NCBI GenBank assembly: GCA_903900845.1
Contig: CAIUOU010000135.1
Coordinates: 1 to 60,203 of the forward strand
DNA from: an uncultured Opitutia bacterium
GTDB taxonomy: Bacteria > Verrucomicrobiota > Verrucomicrobiia > Opitutales > Opitutaceae
Direction of reading: 5' to 3'
Length of the DNA: 60,203 bases
In this document: positions 53,693 through 60,203 of the stretch, in pieces
How the letters are laid out: each line of letters starts with the position of its first letter
Numbering within the stretch: the stretch's first letter is position 1
Program-made: the position numbers and the translations under genes
The notes under the pieces: generated by a model
Told to the model about the DNA's origin: nothing
Seen by the model: only the letters and a program-made list of their open reading frames with translations
Database searches by the model: none

Positions 53693-54748
53693 CTATTGCT
53701 GCTGTTGCTGCTGCTGGTCCTCGAGTGAGGACTCGGCGGGGTAGAACATCGTTGTTTCTGCGACCTCGTCTGAGATCGCGGCGAGAGTGGCCTGGCAGTC
53801 CATGAGGAATTCGTGAAGTCCCTGCCCAAGGACGTCGGTAATCGTGCGGGACTCAAGCTCGCCGAGCAGGCGGCGAGAGGCGCGGGCGGCGGCGGATCGC
53901 GGGCGGGCGCCGGTTTCGCCGAGGATGCGGCGGAGCAGGTCGTCGACCTGCGCGACGCAGAAATGGAGCGAACGGGGGAAGGAGTCGGAAAAAATGAGGA
54001 ACTCCGCTGCCTTCCACGGCAGGATCTCACGCACGTGGTACCGGCGGTAGGCGTCGAGCGCCGAGGCGGAGCGCAGCACGGCCTGCCATTGCGCGGTGTC
54101 GAGGGCGCCGCCGACGTCGGTCGCGCTGGGCAGCAGGATGTGGTACTTCACGTCGAGGATGCGCGTCGCCTTGTCGGCCCGCTCGAGCATCTTGCCGAAG
54201 CGGATGAACTCCCAGCCCTCGCTGCGCGGGAAGGTGGCGTCGGTCAGTCCTTGGAACTGGTGGGAGGCGCGGATGATGCGGGTAAAAAACTCCTGGGGGC
54301 CGCGCGCCCAGACGTCGGCCGTGTTGGTCGACTTAAGGATGAGGTGCAGCTCGTTGATGACCTCCCACATCTCGAGCGAGATCTGGTCGCGGATCATCCG
54401 GGCGTTCTCGCGGGCGGCGTAGACGCAGTTCAGGATCGAGCCGGCATGGCGCAGATCGAAGGCGAGGAACTCTGTCACGGAGTGGCTGTCGGCCGTCGCG
54501 TTGAGTTTGCGGAACTCCTCGTAGGCGCCGGAGCTGAGGATGAGCGACTCCCAGGTGTTCTGGGACGCGACCGAGAGGTCCTGCAGGTCCGCGAGGAAGT
54601 GCAGGTTCACGTCGAGCAGGCGCGCGGTGCTCTCGGCGCGCTCGATGTAGCGGCTCATCCAGTAGAGCGAGTGCGCCACGCGCGAGAGCATGACGGTCAT
54701 CTGGGGGCGCTCCGGCGGGGCGGATGCGGCCTGGCGGGTCGGCGGCAT
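53693..54748 (-). CDS. Alpha-E domain protein (DUF403)
   Basis: An all-helical protein of 351 residues. LSRVAHSLYWMSRYIERAESTARLLDV (read as LSRVAHSLYWMSRY, then IERAESTARLLDV) is the family N-terminus; further blocks are NTWESLILSSGAYEEF, FDLRHAGSILNCVYAAREN and ARMIRDQISLEMWEVINELH. Conserved acidic residues give the family its name; the function is unknown. The annotated ATG (54748) adds about 19 residues before the typical MLSRVA start at 54691, so the true start may be downstream. The C-terminus ends in seven glutamines encoded by a CAG/CAA run (53696-53716). It lies between the ATP-grasp gene (10 bp) and the transglutaminase gene (25 bp). Confidence 0.92.
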   Translation of the reverse strand: MPPTRQAASAPPERPQMTVMLSRVAHSLYWMSRYIERAESTARLLDVNLHFLADLQDLSVASQNTWESLILSSGAYEEFRKLNATADSHSVTEFLAFDLRHAGSILNCVYAARENARMIRDQISLEMWEVINELHLILKSTNTADVWARGPQEFFTRIIRASHQFQGLTDATFPRSEGWEFIRFGKMLERADKATRILDVKYHILLPSATDVGGALDTAQWQAVLRSASALDAYRRYHVREILPWKAAEFLIFSDSFPRSLHFCVAQVDDLLRRILGETGARPRSAAARASRRLLGELESRTITDVLGQGLHEFLMDCQATLAAISDEVAETTMFYPAESSLEDQQQQQQQ

Positions 54749-54758
54749 GGTGCGCGAA

Positions 54759-56210
54759 TCAGGTGTCCCCCTTGAGGACCCAGGTGTCCTTGGAGCCGCC
54801 GCCTTGGGAGGAGTTGACGACGAGCGATCCCTTGCGGAGCGCGACGCGCGTGAGACCGCCCGGAGTGACGGTGATTTTTTCCCCGTGGAGGATGTAGGGC
54901 CGGAGATCGATGTGGCGGCCCTCGAGTTGCCCGTCGCACCAGGTGGGCGAACGGGAGAGCATGATCGGATCCTGCGCGATGTAGTTGCGGGGCTGGGCGG
55001 CGACCTGGGCGCGGAAACGAGCGCACTCGTCCTTGGAGGCGGCCGGGCCGATCAGCATGCCGTAGCCTCCGGCCTCGTTCGCGGCCTTCACAACAAGCTT
55101 ATCAATGTTGTCGAGGATGAAGCGGCGGTCGGCCTGTTCAGAGGCGAGGTAGGTGTTAACGTTCGGCAGGATCGGATCCTCGCCGAGGTAGTATTTGATG
55201 ATGCGCGGGACGTAGGCGTAGATGACCTTGTCGTCGGCGACACCGGTGCCGATCGCGTTGGCAAGGGCGACGTTGCCGGCGCGGTAGGCGTTCACCAGAC
55301 CCGGCACGCCGAGCATGGAGTCGGCGCGGAAGACGGTGGGGTCGAGAAAGTCGTCGTCGATCCGCCGGTAGATGACGTCGACCTGGCGCAGGCCCGCGGT
55401 GGTGCGCATGTGCACGCGGCGCTCGCGCACGACGAGGTCGCGCCCCTCGACGATCGGGATGCCCATCTGGCGCGCGAGGAAGCAGTGCTCGAAGTAGGCG
55501 CTGTTGTGCACGCCGGGGGTGAGGAGCACGACGGTCGGCTTCTCCTTCTGGTCGGGCGCGAGGTGCAGCAGGGTCTTGAGCAGCTGCTCGGCGTAGCCTT
55601 CCACCGGGCGGACGCCGTAGCTCTGGAACAGCTGCGGGAACGCACGGCGCATCGCGGCGCGATTCTCGATCATGTAGCTCGCGCCGGACGGACAGCGGAG
55701 ATTGTCCTCCAACACGAGATAGTTGCCGCGGTCGTCGCGTATAAGGTCGGTGCCGCAGACGTGGACATGGATCCCACGCGGCACGTTGAAATTCATGAAC
55801 TCCCGCCGGAAGTGCTTCGCGCCGAGGATCAGAGCCGGCGGCACGACGCCGTCCTTGAGGATTTTCTGGCCGTGATAGATGTCGTCGAGGAAGAGGTTGA
55901 GCGCGTGCAGGCGCTGAACGAGCCCGGCCTCGATGCGCCGCCACTCGGCGTCGGGAATGATCCGCGGGATGAGGTCGAACGGGAAGATCCGCTCCGTGCC
56001 CTGCGAGTCGTTGTAGACGGTGAAGGTGACCCCGCGGCGCAGGAAGGCGGCGTCCACCGCGGCCCGGCGCTGGTCGAACTCCGCTTCGGGCAGGTTGTCG
56101 AGGCGTTCAGCGAGCCGCCGGTAATGCGGCCTTACCTCAGACCGGGCTCCCGCCGCGAACATCTCGTCGAAAAAGTGTTCGGTCTGGTACGGTGAGCGGA
56201 GCAGGGACAC
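54759..56210 (-). CDS. Circularly permuted ATP-grasp protein (CP_ATPgrasp, DUF404/DUF407)
   Basis: A 483-residue ATP-grasp enzyme with permuted domain order. Signatures are [20 protein letters not shown] near 62, [25 protein letters not shown] (two parts: [25 protein letters not shown]), [15 protein letters not shown] near 170, [31 protein letters not shown]-like [20 protein letters not shown] and [11 protein letters not shown] near 390. Members are predicted to be amide or peptide ligases making an unknown small peptide or tag. The start is GTG at 56210, preceded by a repeat-containing gap. It is the first gene of the operon ATP-grasp, alpha-E, transglutaminase, HAD. Confidence 0.93.
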   Translation of the reverse strand: MSLLRSPYQTEHFFDEMFAAGARSEVRPHYRRLAERLDNLPEAEFDQRRAAVDAAFLRRGVTFTVYNDSQGTERIFPFDLIPRIIPDAEWRRIEAGLVQRLHALNLFLDDIYHGQKILKDGVVPPALILGAKHFRREFMNFNVPRGIHVHVCGTDLIRDDRGNYLVLEDNLRCPSGASYMIENRAAMRRAFPQLFQSYGVRPVEGYAEQLLKTLLHLAPDQKEKPTVVLLTPGVHNSAYFEHCFLARQMGIPIVEGRDLVVRERRVHMRTTAGLRQVDVIYRRIDDDFLDPTVFRADSMLGVPGLVNAYRAGNVALANAIGTGVADDKVIYAYVPRIIKYYLGEDPILPNVNTYLASEQADRRFILDNIDKLVVKAANEAGGYGMLIGPAASKDECARFRAQVAAQPRNYIAQDPIMLSRSPTWCDGQLEGRHIDLRPYILHGEKITVTPGGLTRVALRKGSLVVNSSQGGGSKDTWVLKGDT

Positions 56211-56339
56211 GGCGAAGGGAGGGTTTCAACTCCTCCCTAGCAGGACCCTTGCCAGCGTGGCGGAGATCGTCGCCACCCGCTTATTCGCGGGCGTCCAACG
56301 CTCTTACATCAGACCGCCGATCCGATTTACTGATCCGGG

Positions 56340-56550
56340 CCGACGTAGCTGGAGCCGACTAAAACCGTTACGGCCGAAGGTTTCCCCGAAGGCCTCCGCG
56401 GGTTTGACCACGGATTTCACAGATGTCGCGGCTGATGAACCGGCGTTAAGCCTCTCCGAAATTCCCGGCCTTCTGTTCAAGGCTCGGTCGGTCGTGAGGC
56501 GTAGCCCGCCGGCTCCGGGTTGGGGCAACCACGGATGGCGGCGGACTCGA
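56340..56550 (+). repeat. Composite intergenic repeat, copy 11 (decayed)
   Basis: In the 357-bp gap between the ATP-grasp start and the receptor stop. Pieces in the usual order: a decayed hairpin GCCGACGTAGCTGGAGCC (about 56339-56356); linker ACGGCCGAAGGTTTCCCCGA then AGGCCTCCGCGGG; 9-bp units ACGGATTTC, ACAGATGTC (56410-56427); tail AAGCCTCTCCGAAATTCCC up to TGTTCAAGG; then CACGGAT and GGCGGAC (56530, 56540). No gene is seen. Confidence 0.7.
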
Positions 56551-56567
56551 AGCGGGTTGTCGGCGAA

Positions 56568-59500
56568 TCAGAAAGTGCCCTTGACGCCGAACATCCAGAG
56601 GGAGCCGAACTCGGTGCGCTGCCGGAAGCGGGCGACGGCGGGTGTGCTCGGGCCATAGATTTTGATGTCGTCGGGCGCGTCGCCGACGTTCCGCAGATTC
56701 GCGAAAACCGCGAGAGTGCGGCGGAGCGTGTACTCGGCGTTCAGGTCGACGTAGAGCCGCTTGGACCACCATGTGAAGGTGCCTGGCTCGATACTGGAGC
56801 CGGCGGCGATCGCGGCGCGCCGCTGGGCACCGCGGTAATTCCAGTTGGCGCGCAGCGAGTATTTTTCGCGCGTGATACTGAAGCCCCAGTTGGCGGTGCG
56901 CGGCACGAAACCGGGGAAGTTGGCCGACGCGGGTCCGAGCAGGCGTTGCGCGCTCCCGTTGGCGTAGAGTTGCAGGCCCCGCGCCCAGGAGGGCAGGAAG
57001 GTGAGGGGCTGGCGGTAGTTCAGCGTGACGCCCTGCATGCGCACGGAACGGTCGAGGTTTGTCTGGGTCACCACGGGGTATTGCCCGTAGACGTTGGGGT
57101 TGAGATCGTACAACTCGAGGAACTCCGCGGCCGCCGGGATGGTGGTGCTGCCGAAGAAGTTCTCGAAGTCGCGGCGGAAGGCGCCCACGGAGATCTGCCC
57201 GACGCTCTGGAGGTAGTACTCCACGCGTACGTTCACGGCGCGGGCTGTCCACGGCTTGATGCCGATGTTGCTGATCGTGATCTGGTCGCCGGGCGACGGA
57301 TTCTCGGGGTCGGGCAGCGTGACACCGCCGGAGTACTGGTTGAAGTCGGGCCGGCCGATCGAGGTCGACCAGGAAGCGCGGGCGATCAGGTCGTCGCGCA
57401 CGTTGTAGCTGGCGTTGATGCTCGGGAACCAGCGGAGGTACTCCTTCTCGGCGGTGAAGCCACGATCGAGGAAGGTGAGGCGCGAGAACTCGAGGGTGTT
57501 GGCGGGGGCGATCGCGATCGGTCGGCCGTTGGCTCCGAGTACCGGCCGCCCCTGCGCGTCGCGCTGGACGTTACGGTTGGGATCGGTGAACGGGCCCTGC
57601 GCCGCGATGTTCGTCTGCTCGGCGCGCAATCCGCCAGTGAGACGCAGCCGGTTCTGCAGGAGACCGAGGTCAGCGCGCAGATAGGCGGCCGAAACCAGTT
57701 CCTCCGCCCATTTCGAGTTGGTGATCAGGTTTCGGTAGTTGGTGTTGGCGTTCGTCGTGAAGTACGTGGGGTTGTCGACGTAGTGCCGGTAAAGCAGCTC
57801 GCTGCTCACGCCCTCGATGCGCGGGAAACCGTAGGGCGCGGTTCGGCTGGAAAAACTGGGGTCGATGAACGGCCGGGGCCGGTCGTCGCCGGCCGGGGTC
57901 GGCGTCGCGCTGGCCACGCCGTCACGGCCGACGTACGTGAAGTTGGGCAGGAAAAGCCGCTGGTCACGTGCAGCCTGGCGGAAATCGAGTCCGCCTTTGA
58001 GCGTGAGCGGGACCGGACCACGGAATGCGCGCCGGGCGTTCGCGTAGAGGGTGTGTTTGGTATCGTCGGTGGAGCGCTCGTTGCCCGTGGTCGCGGTGAG
58101 GGCGTAGGTGTTGAGCGAGTAGGGGTCGACGGGCAGGCCGGCGGCGTCGGTCACGGTCACAGCGCCGGGGCGGAGGTAGAAGGTGTCGGCGAAAGAGACC
58201 GTGACGCCCGTCCGACGGGAGGTGGTGGTGTCGAAGAGGCCCGCGCGGAGCGTGTTGCTACGGTTACGGGCGCGGGAGAGGGCGAGGCCGGACTCGAGCC
58301 GCCAGACCGGGCCGTCGTGACGCCAGGTGAGGGAGGGCATGTAGGTCCAGTTCATACGGGAGGCGCCGGTGCTCACCACTTGGATATTGCCCTGGCCGGC
58401 GGCGCCGCGGGTGTGGGTCAGACTGAAGTCGCCGGGGTTGACGCGTCCCACCTCGAAGGTGAGCGCGTTGTGGTTGATCATCACGTCGAACGTCGAGGCT
58501 TGGAGCGAAAGTGAGAGGCGGTCACGTGGCGCGGGCTTCCAGTCGACGGTGAAGCCGAGGGATGAGCGCTTGGTGTCCTTGCCGCTGTTGCGCACCTGGA
58601 AGGCGCTCAGATACGGCCGGTCGAACGTCGTGTGGGGGTAGGCGGCGCCATTGGTGGCGGCCTGCGTGCCGCGCCACGTGTTCTGGGCGAGCGGCTCCCC
58701 GGAGTACTGGCGGTTGAAGCCGCCGGAGAGGGTGAAGCCGAAGGTGCGGGTCACCGGGGCGACATAGGAGAAATCGGCGCCGGGATGTAGCTTGCGGGTG
58801 GGGTGGCGCGGGGCGGGGGTGCGGTCCCAGTCGCGGGCGTTGTCCCGGAAAAGCACGTAGGTGCTGAAGTTGAACTGGGGCTTCGAGCGCTCGAACGAAC
58901 TACGCGGCACCATGTTCACGGAGCCGCCGAGGGCGTTGCCCTCCGAGTCGGGCGTCGGGGAGAACTCCACCTCGACCCGCGAGAGGTTGTTGATGGAAAC
59001 CTGGTCGAGGCCGACCGAGCGGTTGGTGCCGCCGCCACCGCCGCCGACCGCGCTGGCTAGGCTGAAGCCCGCGATCGTCACGGGCACGTAGTCTCCCGGC
59101 ACGCCGTTGAGTGAAACCTCGCGCGCGTTGCCGCCGGCGTAGTCGATGTTCACGCCGGGCAGGAACTTCAGGAACTCGGCCACGTTGCCTTCGGCGACGT
59201 CCCCGAACTCGTCGACGGCGACCACGCTCTTGATGTTCGGCGCAAAACGCTGCTCGTTGATCGCCAGCGCCGCGCCGTTCATCTCGCGGGCCGTGGCGAC
59301 GACAAACTGGTCAAGCCGCACCGGGGCGCCGGGATCGCCGGCGGCGGCGGTCGCGCCAAGACGGAAATCCGCGGTCGCCAAGCCGCCCGCGGTGACCTGC
59401 ACGGCGGTGGTCTGCACCACCATTCCGGTGTAAAAGGCCCGCACACGAACCGCGCCGGCGGGCACGCCTACCAGGCGGTAATTGCCATCGGAGTCGGTGG

Positions 59501-59684
59501 CGGCCTCGAGTGTCATGCCCTCAACTGAAAGGCGCACGCCCTCGAGAAAGGAGCCGGTGGCGGCGTTGGCGACGCGGCCCTCGATGACGCCGGCGCCGCC
59601 TTGCGCGACGACGGGAACGAGGGAGGCGAGGAAAAGCGTGAGGCCGGCGAGCGCGGCACGGACGGACGAAGCGAGCAGACGCAT
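56568..59684 (-). CDS. TonB-dependent receptor with N-terminal carboxypeptidase-regulatory-like domain
   Basis: Outer-membrane receptor of 1038 residues. Signal peptide 1-28 (ASLVPVVAQ), beta-sandwich domain about 31-112 (GVIEGRVANAATGSFLEGV, YRLVGVPAGAVRVRAFYTG), plug from about 126 (LDQFVVATAREMNGAALAIN, EQRFAPNIKSVVAVDEFG) and a barrel ending FGVKGTF. It is a clear paralogue of the receptor at 15.8-19.0 kb: both share the NEQRFA-NI block, FLKFLPGVNIDY-like plug text, SxNGVP loop and the C-terminal SKRLY-D-N segment. ATG 59684 is the signal-peptide start; the frame is open further upstream. No substrate gene is adjacent. Confidence 0.93.
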   Translation of the reverse strand: MRLLASSVRAALAGLTLFLASLVPVVAQGGAGVIEGRVANAATGSFLEGVRLSVEGMTLEAATDSDGNYRLVGVPAGAVRVRAFYTGMVVQTTAVQVTAGGLATADFRLGATAAAGDPGAPVRLDQFVVATAREMNGAALAINEQRFAPNIKSVVAVDEFGDVAEGNVAEFLKFLPGVNIDYAGGNAREVSLNGVPGDYVPVTIAGFSLASAVGGGGGGTNRSVGLDQVSINNLSRVEVEFSPTPDSEGNALGGSVNMVPRSSFERSKPQFNFSTYVLFRDNARDWDRTPAPRHPTRKLHPGADFSYVAPVTRTFGFTLSGGFNRQYSGEPLAQNTWRGTQAATNGAAYPHTTFDRPYLSAFQVRNSGKDTKRSSLGFTVDWKPAPRDRLSLSLQASTFDVMINHNALTFEVGRVNPGDFSLTHTRGAAGQGNIQVVSTGASRMNWTYMPSLTWRHDGPVWRLESGLALSRARNRSNTLRAGLFDTTTSRRTGVTVSFADTFYLRPGAVTVTDAAGLPVDPYSLNTYALTATTGNERSTDDTKHTLYANARRAFRGPVPLTLKGGLDFRQAARDQRLFLPNFTYVGRDGVASATPTPAGDDRPRPFIDPSFSSRTAPYGFPRIEGVSSELLYRHYVDNPTYFTTNANTNYRNLITNSKWAEELVSAAYLRADLGLLQNRLRLTGGLRAEQTNIAAQGPFTDPNRNVQRDAQGRPVLGANGRPIAIAPANTLEFSRLTFLDRGFTAEKEYLRWFPSINASYNVRDDLIARASWSTSIGRPDFNQYSGGVTLPDPENPSPGDQITISNIGIKPWTARAVNVRVEYYLQSVGQISVGAFRRDFENFFGSTTIPAAAEFLELYDLNPNVYGQYPVVTQTNLDRSVRMQGVTLNYRQPLTFLPSWARGLQLYANGSAQRLLGPASANFPGFVPRTANWGFSITREKYSLRANWNYRGAQRRAAIAAGSSIEPGTFTWWSKRLYVDLNAEYTLRRTLAVFANLRNVGDAPDDIKIYGPSTPAVARFRQRTEFGSLWMFGVKGTF

Positions 59685-59769
59685 GGGTGGGGTGTTCGCG
59701 GTCGAGCGTGGAAATCCCCGCGCGCTTGGCCAGCTTGGAGGTGGGTGCAACCCCGCGCGGCTCCGCGGC

Positions 59770-60055
59770 GCGGGGTTATAGCCGGCGGTAGGCTTCTCGG
59801 AACCTCCCGCTCTTCTCTTTAATGGGACGTTGTTCGTGAGGCGCTTCCGAGTCGCACCGTTTGGTGGCAACCACCGATTGACCCGGATTCACACAGATCG
59901 AGTCCCTCGGTCGCTTGGTCCGCCAGTCCCTTGGACCTCTTCCGGCTCTTGGATCCCACCGCCAGAGAGTGAACCACGAATGGACACGAAGGGGCACGAA
60001 TCATTCCGGCCGCCCGGTGATGCCGGCTAGTGTAGCCGAGGCTGCCAGCCGAATG
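59770..60055 (+). repeat. Composite intergenic repeat, copy 12
   Basis: Between the receptor start and the transposase fragment. Tail TAGGCTTCTCGGAACCTCCC (59787-59806); 10-bp units CACCGAT, CCCGGAT, CACAGAT (59872, 59882, 59892) followed by GAGTCCCTCGGTCGCTTGG; CACGAAT, CACGAAG, CACGAAT (59975, 59985, 59995); and a TGTAGCC-led imperfect hairpin GAGGCTGCCAGCC (60031-60051). The 5' part of the gap (59685-59770) shows no gene. Confidence 0.8.
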
Positions 60056-60203
60056 GCGCTTTAGTTTGTGAAGTGCGGCGGTAGAAGGTGCCGTGGCGGG
60101 CTTGGCGATACTTGTGACGAGGGCGGTTGAGGCGTGGATAGGGCTTGGGTCGGCGTTTGACCGCGCGCGGTTCCCAGCGGTCGGGGCGCAGGGGGACCGG
60201 ATC
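60027..60203 (-). CDS. IS4-like transposase, C-terminal fragment (cut by the window edge)
   Basis: The minus-strand frame entering from the right edge reads LRPDRWEPRAVKRRPKPYPR then LNRPRHKYRQARHG, the characteristic C-terminus of IS4-family DDE transposases (RPDR-EPR-KRRPK-Y-L-PR). The remaining catalytic part lies outside the window, so I cannot say whether it is intact. The frame runs on through the repeat hairpin (KAPFGWQPRLH) to a TAG at 60027-60029; the original terminus may have been earlier, with this tail acquired from the flanking repeat. Confidence 0.7.
   Translation of the reverse strand, partial: DPVPLRPDRWEPRAVKRRPKPYPRLNRPRHKYRQARHGTFYRRTSQTKAPFGWQPRLH

Noticed and set aside
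56520-58514. A 664-codon plus-strand open frame opposite the receptor at 56.6-59.7 kb
   Set aside because: Antisense shadow; composition is biased and no family is recognisable.

Overview
The window looks like about 60 kb of the chromosome of a GC-rich member of the Opitutaceae or a close relative (phylum Verrucomicrobiota). The signs are large TonB-dependent receptors with an N-terminal carboxypeptidase-regulatory-like domain, a DUF1592/DUF1588 cytochrome c protein followed by a DUF1552 (HXXSHH) protein, a sulfatase, a heparinase-like lyase, and carbohydrate genes without a SusD partner. This placement rests on recognised families, not on a database search. I recognise about 41 protein genes, one tRNA-Pro and a truncated IS4-like transposase at the right edge.

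Layout. 0.2-7 kb: ChaN-like lipoprotein with a PhoPQ-activated-type protein, class I fumarase, and arabinose-5-phosphate isomerase overlapping a Gfo/Idh/MocA oxidoreductase. 7-12 kb: LysM lipoprotein, aminotransferase, pdxH, secreted glycosidase-like protein. 11.7-15.4 kb: rhamnulokinase divergent from lutA-lutB, a plausible rhamnose-to-lactate-to-pyruvate link. 15.8-21.5 kb: TonB receptor divergent from a DUF4962/heparinase-like lyase. 21.9-27.7 kb: cdd, dgt, and the DUF1592/DUF1552 pair. 27.9-33 kb: D-xylose ABC transporter (xylF-xylG-xylH), rfaE2-purN. 33-36.4 kb: ZnuD-like receptor with a small His-rich protein, then a methyltransferase. 36.8-45.6 kb: tRNA-Pro, sulfatase, and a tight TonB receptor-GDPD-glpT-glpQ cluster, apparently a route for glycerophosphodiesters from outer membrane to cytoplasm. 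45.8-49 kb: another TonB receptor. 49.7-52 kb: UlaG-like hydrolase, esterase, rpiB. 52.1-56.2 kb: circularly permuted ATP-grasp, alpha-E, transglutaminase-like and HAD genes in one operon. 56.6-59.7 kb: a TonB receptor paralogous to the one at 15.8 kb.

The most unusual signal is between the genes. Nearly every intergenic gap that touches a gene 3' end carries a composite repeat. It is assembled from (i) three-unit short-period repeats of 8, 9 or 10 bp, such as CACGAATGGA x3, CACGGATNNA x3 and GCGGATTTC x3, (ii) a hairpin led by TGTAGCC whose stem shows compensatory changes, and (iii) two conserved linkers. Every composite copy I found reads in the same chromosomal direction, whatever the direction of the neighbouring genes. 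A second element, about 70 bp with 15-16 bp perfect inverted ends, occurs twice, both times between convergent transcription units. These repeats create many spurious short reading frames, which I have not called as genes.
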